This document shows positions 12,501 to 20,980 of a DNA stretch of 64,000 nucleotides, in pieces; the stretch's first letter is position 1; each line of letters begins with the position of its first letter. Source of the stretch: Lanius collurio (taxonomy: Eukaryota; Chordata; Aves; Passeriformes; Laniidae); NCBI GenBank assembly GCA_020086605.1, contig JACBWW010000068.1, positions 953,742 through 1,017,741 of the forward strand, given 5' to 3'. A model generated the notes under the pieces. That model was not told where the DNA came from and made no database searches. It was given only the letters and a program-made list of their open reading frames with translations. A program made the position numbers and the translations under genes.

Positions 12501-13001
12501 CGCTTCGGGGGCTCTTTGGGTCATTCCGAGCTACACCGCGGCTGTTGTGTGCAGTCAACCCGGCTCACACAACGCCGGACACACGGAGACGACACAAGGT
12601 GCGCTCCGTGTCAGGGCAGGGAGCCCTGCAGAGGGACCGCGACGGCCAGGGACAGCCGGGCCACGGGCCGGGTCCTGCCCTGGGCTCACATCAACGCCCG
12701 CAGCGCCAGGCTGGGGACGAGCAGCTGGGAAACGCCCTGGGAGCAGCGCTGGACACGAGCCCAGGTGGGCGAAGCCCCCGGTTCGTGCCAACCCCGGCGC
12801 GACCCCAGTCCCAGGGCGGTGCCGGCCCCGCCGTGCGCTGTCCCTCGGAGCAAGGGCAGCGGCCCCCAGGGCAGCGCCATCCCCGCGGACCCACCTTGCG
12901 CAGGGTGCCGAGGAACAGCTCCTTGGCGAAGGCGCGGCGGGGCGCGGCCGTGCGCAGGCCGCGGGCAGCGGGGCCGGGCCGGGCGGCGCGCAGGGCCCGC
13001 A
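451..13001 (-). CDS. ACAD9: ACAD9, acyl-CoA dehydrogenase family member 9 (partial gene, exons 1-15)
   Basis: ACAD9 is a mitochondrial flavoprotein of the acyl-CoA dehydrogenase family. It oxidises long-chain acyl-CoA and, as part of the MCIA complex with NDUFAF1 and ECSIT, helps assemble respiratory complex I. Fifteen minus-strand exons join as 12895-13001, 11282-11375, 9224-9325, 8616-8722, 7778-7878, 7200-7278, 6137-6311, 5458-5531, 4094-4169, 3398-3468, 2975-3094, 2213-2341, 1383-1462, 791-917 and 451-528. That is 1520 coding bases with every phase consistent. Family peptides seen include [78 protein letters not shown] and [14 protein letters not shown]. These match ACAD9 better than VLCAD as I recall both. 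The start codon is in the 13002-13400 gap, and the C-terminal exons are outside the window. Introns after exons 11 and 12 have GC donors. The introns hold no further gene that I can see. Confidence 0.96.
791..917 (-). CDS. ACAD9: ACAD9 exon 14
   Basis: The acceptor is TTTCAG and the donor GTAAGG. The translation runs through [20 protein letters not shown] to [16 protein letters not shown]. This is the C-terminal extension region shared by ACAD9 and VLCAD and absent from the short-chain family members. It is 127 bases and ends in phase 0. Confidence 0.93.
1383..1462 (-). CDS. ACAD9: ACAD9 exon 13
   Basis: The acceptor is GTCCAG and the donor GTATGT. It encodes [20 protein letters not shown] and then ILTDKI. 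It completes the catalytic FEGTNEI motif begun in exon 12. It is 80 bases, and the last AA pairs with A of exon 14 to make Lys. Confidence 0.94.
2213..2341 (-). CDS. ACAD9: ACAD9 exon 12 with catalytic Glu (GC donor)
   Basis: The acceptor is GGCAG. The 43 codons include [20 protein letters not shown] and [18 protein letters not shown]. The last codon (2213-2215, GAG) is the Glu of the FEGTNEI motif, which is the catalytic base that abstracts the alpha-proton in this family. The intron begins GCAAGT, a second GC donor. Exon 13 supplies GTNEI. Confidence 0.95.
2975..3094 (-). CDS. ACAD9: ACAD9 exon 11 (GC donor)
   Basis: The acceptor is CTCCAG. The 40 codons encode [33 protein letters not shown] and VEAAMVK. 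The homology stops exactly at AAG, and the next intron bases are GCAAGC, so this is a GC-AG intron with otherwise ideal donor consensus. No GT at a suitable position preserves both the homology boundary and the frame. Confidence 0.94.
3398..3468 (-). CDS. ACAD9: ACAD9 exon 10
   Basis: The acceptor is TTTTAAG and the donor GTAATA. The translation is (E)[20 protein letters not shown] followed by LIQ, the conserved Arg-Lys-Gln-Phe motif of the family. The exon is 71 bases and ends in phase 0. Confidence 0.95.
4094..4169 (-). CDS. ACAD9: ACAD9 exon 9
   Basis: The acceptor is CACAG and the donor GTGGGT. It encodes [20 protein letters not shown] and then IKKLI, the first helix of the C-terminal domain. 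The final G pairs with AA of exon 10 to make Glu. It is 76 bases long. Confidence 0.95.
4266..4330. repeat. 19-bp minisatellite, 3.4 perfect copies
   Basis: The unit tgggacacactcccagtcc repeats at 4266, 4285 and 4304, with a partial fourth copy at 4323. The copies are identical. The array is in ACAD9 intron 8, about 100 bases beyond exon 9. Confidence 0.97.
5458..5531 (-). CDS. ACAD9: ACAD9 exon 8
   Basis: The acceptor is TTTCAG and the donor GTAAGC. The translation is (T)[17 protein letters not shown] followed by QVGGGFK, ending the beta domain and entering the C-terminal helical domain. The exon is 74 bases, and its frame is fixed by the Thr codon split with exon 7. Confidence 0.95.
6137..6311 (-). 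CDS. ACAD9: ACAD9 exon 7
   Basis: The acceptor is AACAG and the donor GTAAGA. At 175 bases this is the longest ACAD9 exon here. It encodes [20 protein letters not shown], an intervening stretch, and [20 protein letters not shown] followed by IRGSN. This is the middle-domain core that carries the FAD and acyl-chain contacts. Confidence 0.97.
7200..7278 (-). CDS. ACAD9: ACAD9 exon 6
   Basis: The acceptor is TTCTAG and the donor GTACCC. It encodes [19 protein letters not shown] and then FLLNGSK, the start of the beta-barrel middle domain. It is 79 bases and ends in phase 0 next to the VWISNGG motif of exon 7. Confidence 0.95.
7778..7878 (-). CDS. ACAD9: ACAD9 exon 5
   Basis: The acceptor is GTGCAG and the donor GTGCTG. 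The translation [18 protein letters not shown] is followed by [14 protein letters not shown]. The CLTEP motif begins the FAD-contacting middle domain of the family. The last two bases (AG) are completed by T from exon 6 to give Ser in the EPGSGSD loop. Confidence 0.96.
8616..8722 (-). CDS. ACAD9: ACAD9 exon 4
   Basis: The exon is bounded by acceptor TTCTAG and donor GTAATG. It encodes [15 protein letters not shown] and then [15 protein letters not shown], the helix leading to the substrate and FAD pocket. It is 107 bases and ends in phase 0. Confidence 0.95.
9224..9325 (-). CDS. ACAD9: ACAD9 exon 3
   Basis: The acceptor is TTTGTAG and the donor GTGAGT. The translation [18 protein letters not shown] is followed by [12 protein letters not shown], the conserved N-terminal-domain motif of acyl-CoA dehydrogenases. 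The exon is 102 bases, and both split codons resolve correctly (Val at the 5' side, Gly at the 3' side). Confidence 0.95.
9326..11281. other. ACAD9 intron 2, nothing recognised
   Basis: The largest ACAD9 intron in the window (1956 bases). It contains no exon-like open stretch with splice sites and no repeat family that I recognise. The open frames present are short and have no family signature. Confidence 0.6.
11282..11375 (-). CDS. ACAD9: ACAD9 exon 2
   Basis: The exon lies between acceptor TTTCAG and donor GTATGT. It encodes [10 protein letters not shown] and then [16 protein letters not shown], the N-terminal helical segment of ACAD9. It is 94 bases long (31 codons plus one base), and the split codon finishes as Val at the start of exon 3. 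Confidence 0.95.
11376..12894. other. ACAD9 intron 1
   Basis: AT-rich at the exon 2 side, turning GC- and CpG-rich from about 12420 toward exon 1. That transition is the downstream half of the promoter CpG island. No other gene seen. Confidence 0.65.
12895..13001 (-). CDS. ACAD9: ACAD9 exon 1 (3' part; 5' end lost in gap)
   Basis: Thirty-five complete codons precede the donor AAG|GTGGGT. The translation is Arg/Ala-rich without acidic residues until the end ([18 protein letters not shown]), as expected for a cleavable mitochondrial targeting peptide followed by the conserved AFAKELFLG start of the mature family region. The initiator ATG should lie in the adjacent run of Ns. The exon ends in phase 0 and joins exon 2 without shifting frame. 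Confidence 0.88.
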
Positions 13002-13400
13002 NNNNNNNNNNNNNNNNNNNNNNNNNNNNNNNNNNNNNNNNNNNNNNNNNNNNNNNNNNNNNNNNNNNNNNNNNNNNNNNNNNNNNNNNNNNNNNNNNNN
13101 NNNNNNNNNNNNNNNNNNNNNNNNNNNNNNNNNNNNNNNNNNNNNNNNNNNNNNNNNNNNNNNNNNNNNNNNNNNNNNNNNNNNNNNNNNNNNNNNNNNN
13201 NNNNNNNNNNNNNNNNNNNNNNNNNNNNNNNNNNNNNNNNNNNNNNNNNNNNNNNNNNNNNNNNNNNNNNNNNNNNNNNNNNNNNNNNNNNNNNNNNNNN
13301 NNNNNNNNNNNNNNNNNNNNNNNNNNNNNNNNNNNNNNNNNNNNNNNNNNNNNNNNNNNNNNNNNNNNNNNNNNNNNNNNNNNNNNNNNNNNNNNNNNNN
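13002..13400. other. Assembly gap (399 N)
   Basis: A run of Ns splits the CpG island and removes the ACAD9 start codon, 5' UTR and probable core promoter. Flanking sequence is extremely GC-rich, a common reason for sequencing dropout. Confidence 0.99.
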
Positions 13401-15249
13401 CCCGGGTTCGCTCCTCCGGAGCGCCACAGACGCGGGCCCGCCGTGCCGTGCCCCGGGCGGCAGCTCCTGCGTGAGGCGCACGTCCCGCCGGAGCGCGGCT
13501 CTCGGTGCACACAGGGTGTGTTTGCATCGCCGTCCTGAGGCTAAAGCAGCGGGGCGGGCCAGCCGGGGAGCAGGACCACAGGCAGGGATCGCTGCATCCC
13601 CGCCTGGATGTGGTGGATGTGCTGAGCTGCACACCGAACGTCCATCAGTGCTCGCCCCACTGCCCCGTGTGTCAGGAGCCGGAGCAGGATGGTGTCGGCA
13701 GCTGCAGCCCTGTCTGAGCACTCCTGCGGCCCTTTCCACACGTAAATAAGTGCCAAAGACAGACCACTGCGCCCTGCGGTGAGCGCTGCCCTGCACCGAG
13801 CATTGCCTTCCCTCCTTCGCTTTCCCCTGCCATCCCTGTGGCAGCAGGTGTTGTCTTTTTTAAAAACCCAGGTGCCAAACCCGCGTGAAATTACTGAGCC
13901 GGTTCCCCGACACTGAAATCTGGTTGAGAAGCGCTCACTGCTCCCCTTCGGTACAAGAGGTCACGGTCGGGTTTGGCACATCAGCATCCCACAGCTGCTG
14001 CTTTCCCCTGCAGGTGGCTGGGACTCCTCAGGGACACAGAAGGGCTTTCTGAATGCTAAACTTCATTTACTCAAGGCTAGAATTAATTTATTTGAAATAT
14101 TTCAACTGAAATAAGTCCTTTAAAGGCTGCTGCTACTCCCTCCTGTTAAGCATCTCCATGTCCATCTGCCCTCATTTCCCTTTGCTCTGTGTGGAACTGC
14201 AGAATGTAACAAAATGGCTTTTACTCAAAGAACAAGTGCTAAAGGTACACGTAGGCTTAACAAACTGATTTATTTTGCTTACTTTACTTATGACTCATAA
14301 AAGGTAAATCCTTTAATCTTTAAATTGCCATGTTGGTTGCCTCTCGACTGTCACTGAGAGGGGACCTGGCTAGCACTGCAGTGTTGAAGAGGGGATGCCA
14401 CACCAGTGCCACATCCCAGCTCTGGGCAGAAGGCACTGTCCTGGGGGTCAGGAGAGGTGTGGGTCCCACAACCCCTCCCAGACTGAGCATGCCATGGATG
14501 AAAGGGCTAAATTGAGGCCACCCTGTCCTGAGACAAGTCAGGCAGGTTCTGGTCTGTGCAAAGGGGTGATGTGGCAGCTTGAAAGAAAGGGTAAACAGAG
14601 CATGGTAAAAACTGCTTGAGGAAGATGATCCAAAGGGTGAAAACAAGGCTGGGCAGTTGGGAAACTCAGGGAAAAGATTCCTCACCAGGAAGTTCAAAAG
14701 AACTGAGGCAGCAGCCAGCACCCCCCACCCTGGGTGTTCATTCAGCAAGCAGGAGGATGGCATTGTGAGCACATCCTACATAAACACCCGGGGGGTTTTC
14801 CAATCACAGGGGGTGGAATCACACCCAGAGCATGAAACTGCAGGCAGACCATCACTGGCACAGAGAATCCTCTGCTCCTGTGCTGGCACAAATGGTGCCA
14901 CACCAGGGATTTTGTCCCGTCCATGCAACTCTTCCAGCACTGTGTGTAATCTCAGCTGAAATCCCGCTCCTGGCAGCTGCACTTCTCTGCAGAATCCCAC
15001 CAGCCTGACCTGATACATCTTCAAACTGCCTTGCACAGAACTGCACAATCTACAGGGAAAAAAAAAAAATCAGGATTTTTTGCCTTCTGCTTCAGCAACA
15101 TGCCCAGCCTTTTCCTTTCCCCACTTTTATTTATGACTCTCTCTGCTGTCTCTGCCACTGAGGAATTCATCCACGTGTTCCCATCATGGCAGATCCCCTT
15201 CCTGGGCCAGCTAATCCCTCACAGCTCCCCATAACTCACATTTTGTGAA

Positions 15250-15332
15250 CAACCACGGCTCCCACCATGATTCCATTTCAGCCCATTCCACAACCACAGC
15301 TCCCACCATGATTCCATTTCAGCCCATTCCAC
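15250..15332. repeat. 41-bp tandem duplication
   Basis: The unit starting aaccac(g/a)gctcccacc at 15251 repeats at 15292 with one mismatch. It has two copies and lies in intergenic sequence. Confidence 0.95.
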
Positions 15333-16885
15333 ACACAAATGGAAGAATTCCTTCCTGAGAGGGAATTCATGCAGGAGATCAGTAAATGACTACCACAAAA
15401 TTACCCTTCAGTTTTCCTTTTTATTCTTCTGTATTTTTCCAGCAGCTGCTTAAAAACTGGCATTCAATAATAGAATGACCTGGTAACATTCAGCTCATTG
15501 AGACACAGGTATTTTATTTACTGAGAAAGCATCACTAAATTACTTTATAAAAATATTCACCAGGCTTTGCAGCACTTCCAGGAAAATACATAAAATTCCT
15601 CCTCTCTTTATACAATCATTGTTTGCTCCTTTTCAACCTGACAGATGGTAGGAAAGTTTTGCACTTGACATTGATAATTGTCTTTCCCACAGGCATGTGA
15701 TGATGTGCTCATTGCATCACTCCTGTCTCAGAATATTTTTTTAAAAAGCTGGCTCATAAATGAAATCCTGGGAAAGGTGAGGGCAGGAACTGGTATTTCC
15801 ACTTTTGCTCCTGGTTCCGTGCTGTGGAAGTGATGTGATGTGTTTGAAACACAGAATTTAACACAGTCACTGTAGAAATACATAAATACATAAATGAACT
15901 CTACAAATACATAAATACATTTATCCAGTGTTGTCCATCCACACTGACTGTCCTGTGGCCATCTCAGAAACCACCTGAAAAATAAAGATACATTCTGTTA
16001 GTGAAAGGGATTCCTCCCAACTTGAGGTGGAACTTACAGGTAAAATTGTCCATCAGCTCTGCCATGTTAGATTAAAAGGAAGCACTGAATGGTCTCAAGT
16101 ACATTTTATTTCAAATTATACATTTTTTTTTTTTTTAAGAGCCAAGTAAGATTTAATTTTTCAAGCAAGGGAAAATAGGCCAAGCAGTGCATTGAAATGG
16201 AGTGTCTTGCTCTGTGAAGGGAGATAACCTGAGCTCGGTGCAGGAGGGCAGCTTTGCTGTGGGATTGCACCCAAGGAGCAGCAGGCCAGCCTGCAGTGCT
16301 GCCTTTGTGTCCCACACAGGGGACAGTGAGGAGTGACAGGACAAGGGTGGCTGTAAAAAGGCCTTGCAGTAACTGGATAAAGACACCTTGGCACTGTTAA
16401 TGAATATGGGAGGGAGATGGGTCAAGAACCTCTTTGCCAAAATAAACTTTATCACACTCTAATGCTGGAGAGAAGGAAGGAGCTCCATGAGCTCAGGAAC
16501 ACTTCATTAATAATGGATCAGTCCAATACCTCGCTCCATCCCAAATGAGGCATCTGTTTCTCCCTTTTCATATCTGGGAAGAGAAAGAGATGACCCAAAT
16601 GCCAGTGCTTCTTCACCAGCTTTTTTTCCAAGACATTTCAAGTTCCTGCAGTCTGAGGAATTGCTCAGGCCATGTCCCCTGTGGTTCACTGCTGAGGTAC
16701 ACACAGGTATAGGTATTTTTTTGCAGTTAGTCTGCAAGTATGAGCAGGGTCACTGACTATATAAACAGCCCAGAAAGCTGCATGCTGCACTAACATAAAA
16801 AAATCAGAAAGAGACAAAATATCCTCCACTTTTAGGTACAAAATACACATACAAACCATTTTGAAAATTTACAGACTGGCATAGA

Positions 16886-17015
16886 AATCTTCCATTTCTT
16901 TAATTCAACCAAAATAATACAAAGAATACCTGGGAAAGCACTGTTGTTAAAAAGTTGCTGTCTAGAAGAGCTTGAGAAGTTGTTAATTGTTGCCTGGTTC
17001 TCTCAGCTTTCTGAT
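16886..17015 (+). repeat. 130-bp duplicated element, copy A
   Basis: The segment from aatcttccatttcttt to tctcagctttctgat recurs at 19092-19221 in the same orientation with three substitutions. Similarity stops abruptly at both ends. I see no convincing terminal inverted repeats. Confidence 0.95.
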
Positions 17016-19091
17016 AATCAAAGGCATTTTTTAAACCTGCTGAAATGCTGTGAAAATTCAGGGCTGTGAACACCTGGCATGCTTAAAGTCTGAACTGGAA
17101 CATTCAGCACATATTTGTCATTGGGCTGGAAAATGTTGCTGCTCTTCCAAACTCAGGGGTTGAAAGACAACAGAAGTACCTCAAGCTGTGGTGATTGCAG
17201 GGGTGTTTGGGGTTTGGTGGGGTTTTGTCAGATTTTATTTTTAGGTATGGCAAAGGCATTTTTGGAGCCTGGTGTATGGGCTGAGGCAGAAGCAGAGACA
17301 CGAGACTACCAGAAGGATGGCAAGGACAATATATAGGGTGAATCATTAAATAAAAATGTTCTTGTTGGAGATGGGCATAAAGGAAGAGTGGCCAGCAAAA
17401 GGAAGGAATAAACAGCCAAGAGAGCACAGGGAGCTGCTGGAGGAGGAGGAAGATGCTCACGGGGGTGGCACCTCCCTGCAGGGTCCTGCTTTCACCCTGC
17501 TCTGCTCCTTTGCTTCCCTCCGCCCTCCTCCCTGCTCCCGGCACTCCCCAAAGGCTCCGTGCCCTCTCCCACCCCCGGTCCTGCCCCACAGCTCAGCCCC
17601 AGGAACGGAGAGCTCCTGCCAGGGATCCTGCACGCTCCTGCTGCATCCGAAGGTGGGCTCTGACAGCCAGATTTGCCTCCTCGCTACAAAATCAGAGTGG
17701 CACTGAGTACATCAATGCATTTCCAGCCCCGGTGCCCTCGGATGCCACTGCTGAGTCACTCAGCTCCTGCACAGCCCCTGCTTTCCCCACTTCCCTGGAC
17801 ACAAACCCAGGGCCCATTTCCCAGGCAGAAATGAGGCACCGTTTGGTAGCAGAGCTTAAAGGTTGCAGAGAAAAGACATTTTCCATCATGCAGGCATAAC
17901 ATTTCATTTGCCTTAGAATGAGTTTCCCCTGCTCCTCTTATTAAAGACAGATTATTTTTGCTTTGCTCATTACACAGACCTGTCTGAAGTGCTGTGTCCA
18001 AGTATGAAAAATAAATGAAAGCTCCAGTTGTGTCATTTCCCAGCAGAGCTGATGAGCTGTACACTCGTGTGGCTGCTTTCAGCTGCTGGGTCTTGTGAAC
18101 CATGCTGCTAATTTCACATCTCAGTTACTGCAAAAATGCTAAAGAAAGGGGATTTTTTTTTTCATTTTATCCCAAAAAACCATGCATTTATTCACATGGC
18201 AAAAGTGATAAATCTAAACATTTGAAAAAAGTGATGGCTTCAAGTCAGCATCACCCACACAACTTTCATTTAAATCTTGTTTATCAAAAGTACTTCTAGC
18301 AGAGATATTAATTTAAGCTTTTCCTAACTTTCATGACCAGCCTCATCCTGCAGTTGATTTAGTTTTTCTGAGTAATACAGGATTTGGTTTTAATTCTTGA
18401 AATAATAGGAAACAGAAAGTCTACTAAAAAAATACACCTAAAATGAAATATTTGTGTGGTTTAGATATTTCTATTAGATTAGCTGTGAGATGTTCTCTTC
18501 CAGGAATTTTATGTCAACAAAATACAGCAACAAAAATCACTAAGTAGAGTAAAAACCCAGCAAGGTTCCTTTGGAAAAGGTGTATTTAATGCAGCTGTAA
18601 CACCAACGAGGGTTTATTATGGCACCTTACTCTGAGTACATTGTTTCTCTTATGCAAATACATTTGTCAATATGTAGATGTGCTGAAATATGATTTAATC
18701 ACACAGTTTCATAATTCTGATCCCTTTTGACATGACAGGAGAAAACCCCTGGAAGCTGGGGCAAGCTCCACCTAAAGTGCTGTGGGGTGAGGAACTGTGT
18801 AGGGAAGGGATACTCTGGGCTCTGTGTGACCAATTCCCTGTAACAAATGCAGAAATAATTGGGGCTCCCACACCTCACCCGTGTAGATGAATAAAACATT
18901 GCACAACCATTAAAATAAAATATATGCCAAAATACCATACCTGTTTTCATGAAATTCTGAATGAAAATCAATCATTAAGGCCAACTGGAAAAAACAAAGT
19001 AGAATTCATTAACTGTTAAGTCAACAAAAATCTGAAGAAAGATACAGATAAAACATTTAAAGTTTATTATTTTGGTTTTTTCTGTCATTTT

Positions 19092-19221
19092 AATCTTCCA
19101 TTTCTTTATTTCAACCAAAATAATACAAGGAATACCTGGGAAAGCACTGTTGTTAAAAAGTTGCTGTCTAGAAGAGCTTGAGAAGTTGTTTATTGTTGCC
19201 TGGTTCTCTCAGCTTTCTGAT
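19092..19221 (+). repeat. 130-bp duplicated element, copy B
   Basis: A direct repeat of 16886-17015, 2.2 kb away, differing at three positions with no indels. Flanks are unrelated to those of copy A. Confidence 0.95.
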
Positions 19222-20260
19222 GTTTTACTTTTGGAGTCAGTTCTCACAGTTTTTCGTGTAAACAATAAGTTATGTTTCCCTAACTGTAAGAAGGTTTCCA
19301 TACCTGCACTGTGGTAAAAATACCCTGAAGGGCATCTCTTGTAGCCAATGTGTTTGTAGAGGAAGTGACCTTGTTCACCCAGTCCTTGTCCTGGTTAAGA
19401 AATCTGTAAATTTGGAAGTTAATAAACATAGGTCCCTTTTAGCCCTTCTGAGATCTCTCGTGTGTTCTCTCTCGTGTCCTAGAGTGACACTTTATTGCAT
19501 GAGAACTCACACCTGCAACCTGTGTGTGTACTGCCACGTGCTGACCTCAAAATGTATCAAAATTCTACAAATCTTAATTTCTAAACCAGGAACAGAAGAG
19601 AAGAACAGCTCTGCAAATTCTTCTACTTGCACTCCGTGGTACAGAGGCACTGGTCACCTTCAAAGGGGTCCCACAGCTCAGAGGGTGGCACAGAGGATGC
19701 TGCTAAGTGGGTACTTACCTGTCAAAAAAAATCATTGATCAAGATGCACATCCTGAAATTACAGCCCTTAAGAAATAGGTCGTAGTCGACCATTCCCACA
19801 AAAGAATTCAAGGATTGCCTAAAATTCACAGAAAGCAGAAGCAAACAGAGTATTTAGTTGGAATTGCCAGCTGAGCAGTAGCTTGGACAGGCTTTACAGA
19901 CACACTGCAATGCCCTGGAGGGGCTGCAAATGCACAGAGGGCAGAACACAAAGGAATATCCCCCAGGTTATTACCAAAGCAACTGCAGGATGCAATGCCA
20001 AATGCTGGCAAGGCAAGCTGAGACACAGCAAACAGGACGAGGAGTAACGGAGTAGTACTTACTCAGTGGTGGGGAGGGAGGCCACAGAGGGAGCACTGTG
20101 AGCTCCTGGGGGTCACTTCCATGCAGCAGCCCAGGACTGGCCCTGGCAAGGACAAACTGGGCCCTTCCCTGGACAGGAGCTCCTGAGGCCACCTGGGGTC
20201 AGCTGGAGACACAGCCCCCAGGGCAGGCGGTCCCAAAGCTGTCATCACTGGCCAGGGCTC

Positions 20261-20261
20261 N
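20261..20261. other. Single ambiguous base
   Basis: One N lies beside an imperfect local duplication of ctgtctgcacatctgg (about 20262-20315). It probably reflects an unresolved assembly column. Confidence 0.9.
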
Positions 20262-20561
20262 CTGTCTGTCTGCACATCTGGGTGCTGCAGTCACTGTCTC
20301 CCTGTCTGCACATCTGGCTGTTGGATCCATTAGAACTAAATTTATTACAGCACCACCACACCAATCCAGGCCTAGTGAGAAGGGGTCACAGACTCCACTC
20401 ACCACCTGATCTTTAATTTTTGGCCCCTCTGAAGGGAAGCAGCAGAAATCCCTTTGCCTCAGCAGGGCCAGGACACCATTGGAAGGAATTTCCTTCATTT
20501 CAAATATGAAAAGTTGAAGCTCTTGGATTGCACGAAATGAGAAACAAAGAGTTTTAAATGA

Positions 20562-20567
20562 TTTATT
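20562..20567 (-). terminator. Candidate distal poly(A) signal of IQSEC1
   Basis: AATAAA in the minus-strand sense (tttatt on the plus strand), followed to the left by A-rich and then G/T-containing sequence. It is one of several hexamers. Chosen only by position, so use is uncertain. Confidence 0.3.
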
Positions 20568-20972
20568 TGATTTCTCCACATGATCACAGTTATAGTTTTA
20601 CATCAATAGGGTCTGTTACTACTTACAAACAGAATGCATATTAAAATGAAAGCACTCCTTTCTTCCCCAGAGTTACAAAAGGGGTCTCGAGCCTCCCCAG
20701 AACAGAAGCTTCTTGTAAGCATAATGATTTTTGAAGTCTTTAACAGTCTGCATTCAAGACCTAATTCTAACAGTTTAATACAACTCAAAGCTGACTTAAG
20801 TTCCTAGCAGGAGATAGGCAACCTCAAAGTGACTGCAGACTTATAGTAATGCTAATTTACACACTATGTACAATTTAGAGAATTGTCTATTTCCCCTACT
20901 GGTCCCATATTCACCACTCCCTTTTCTCTTTTCCAAATTGAATCTTGTTATTGGTTCCACTTTTCTTTTAAA

Positions 20973-20980
20973 TATATACA
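20973..20980 (-). promoter_or_regulatory. Pumilio-type element in IQSEC1 3' UTR
   Basis: The minus strand reads TGTATATA, the consensus bound by Pumilio proteins, inside the proposed 3' UTR. An eight-base match can occur by chance in AT-rich DNA. Confidence 0.3.

Larger units (their letters stand above)
12420..13930 (-). promoter_or_regulatory. CpG-island promoter of ACAD9
   Basis: CpG dinucleotides are dense on both sides of the gap, in contrast to the CpG-poor surroundings. GC-box-like motifs (ggggcggg) occur near 12480 and 13551. Exon 1 lies inside the island and reads to the left. A TATA-less housekeeping promoter is the natural reading. The core and transcription start are probably in the missing bases. 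Divergent transcription cannot be judged from sequence alone. Confidence 0.75.
13931..20534. other. Intergenic region between IQSEC1 3' end and ACAD9 promoter
   Basis: No exon with recognisable homology, RNA gene or CR1 fragment was found on either strand. Contents noted are a 41-bp tandem duplication (15250-15332), poly-T near 16123-16136, two copies of a 130-bp element (16886-17015 and 19092-19221), a moderately GC-rich stretch around 17450-17720, and one ambiguous base at 20261. The longest open frames (for example 17104-17589 on the minus strand) have no family signature. The IQSEC1 3' UTR may run somewhat further left than annotated. Confidence 0.6.

Noticed and set aside
12219..13796. 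Several long open frames (up to 439 codons) on both strands across the 13002-13400 gap
   Set aside because: They are open only because Ns carry no stops and GC-rich flanks have few. The real coding content is the ACAD9 exon 1 remnant (12895-13001).
13401..13930. Possible divergent gene sharing the ACAD9 CpG island
   Set aside because: No plus-strand exon with recognisable homology was found. A bidirectional promoter cannot be claimed from CpG density alone.
17104..17589. 161-codon minus-strand open frame in the intergenic region
   Set aside because: Composition follows local GC content, no family motif, and no clear exon structure around it.
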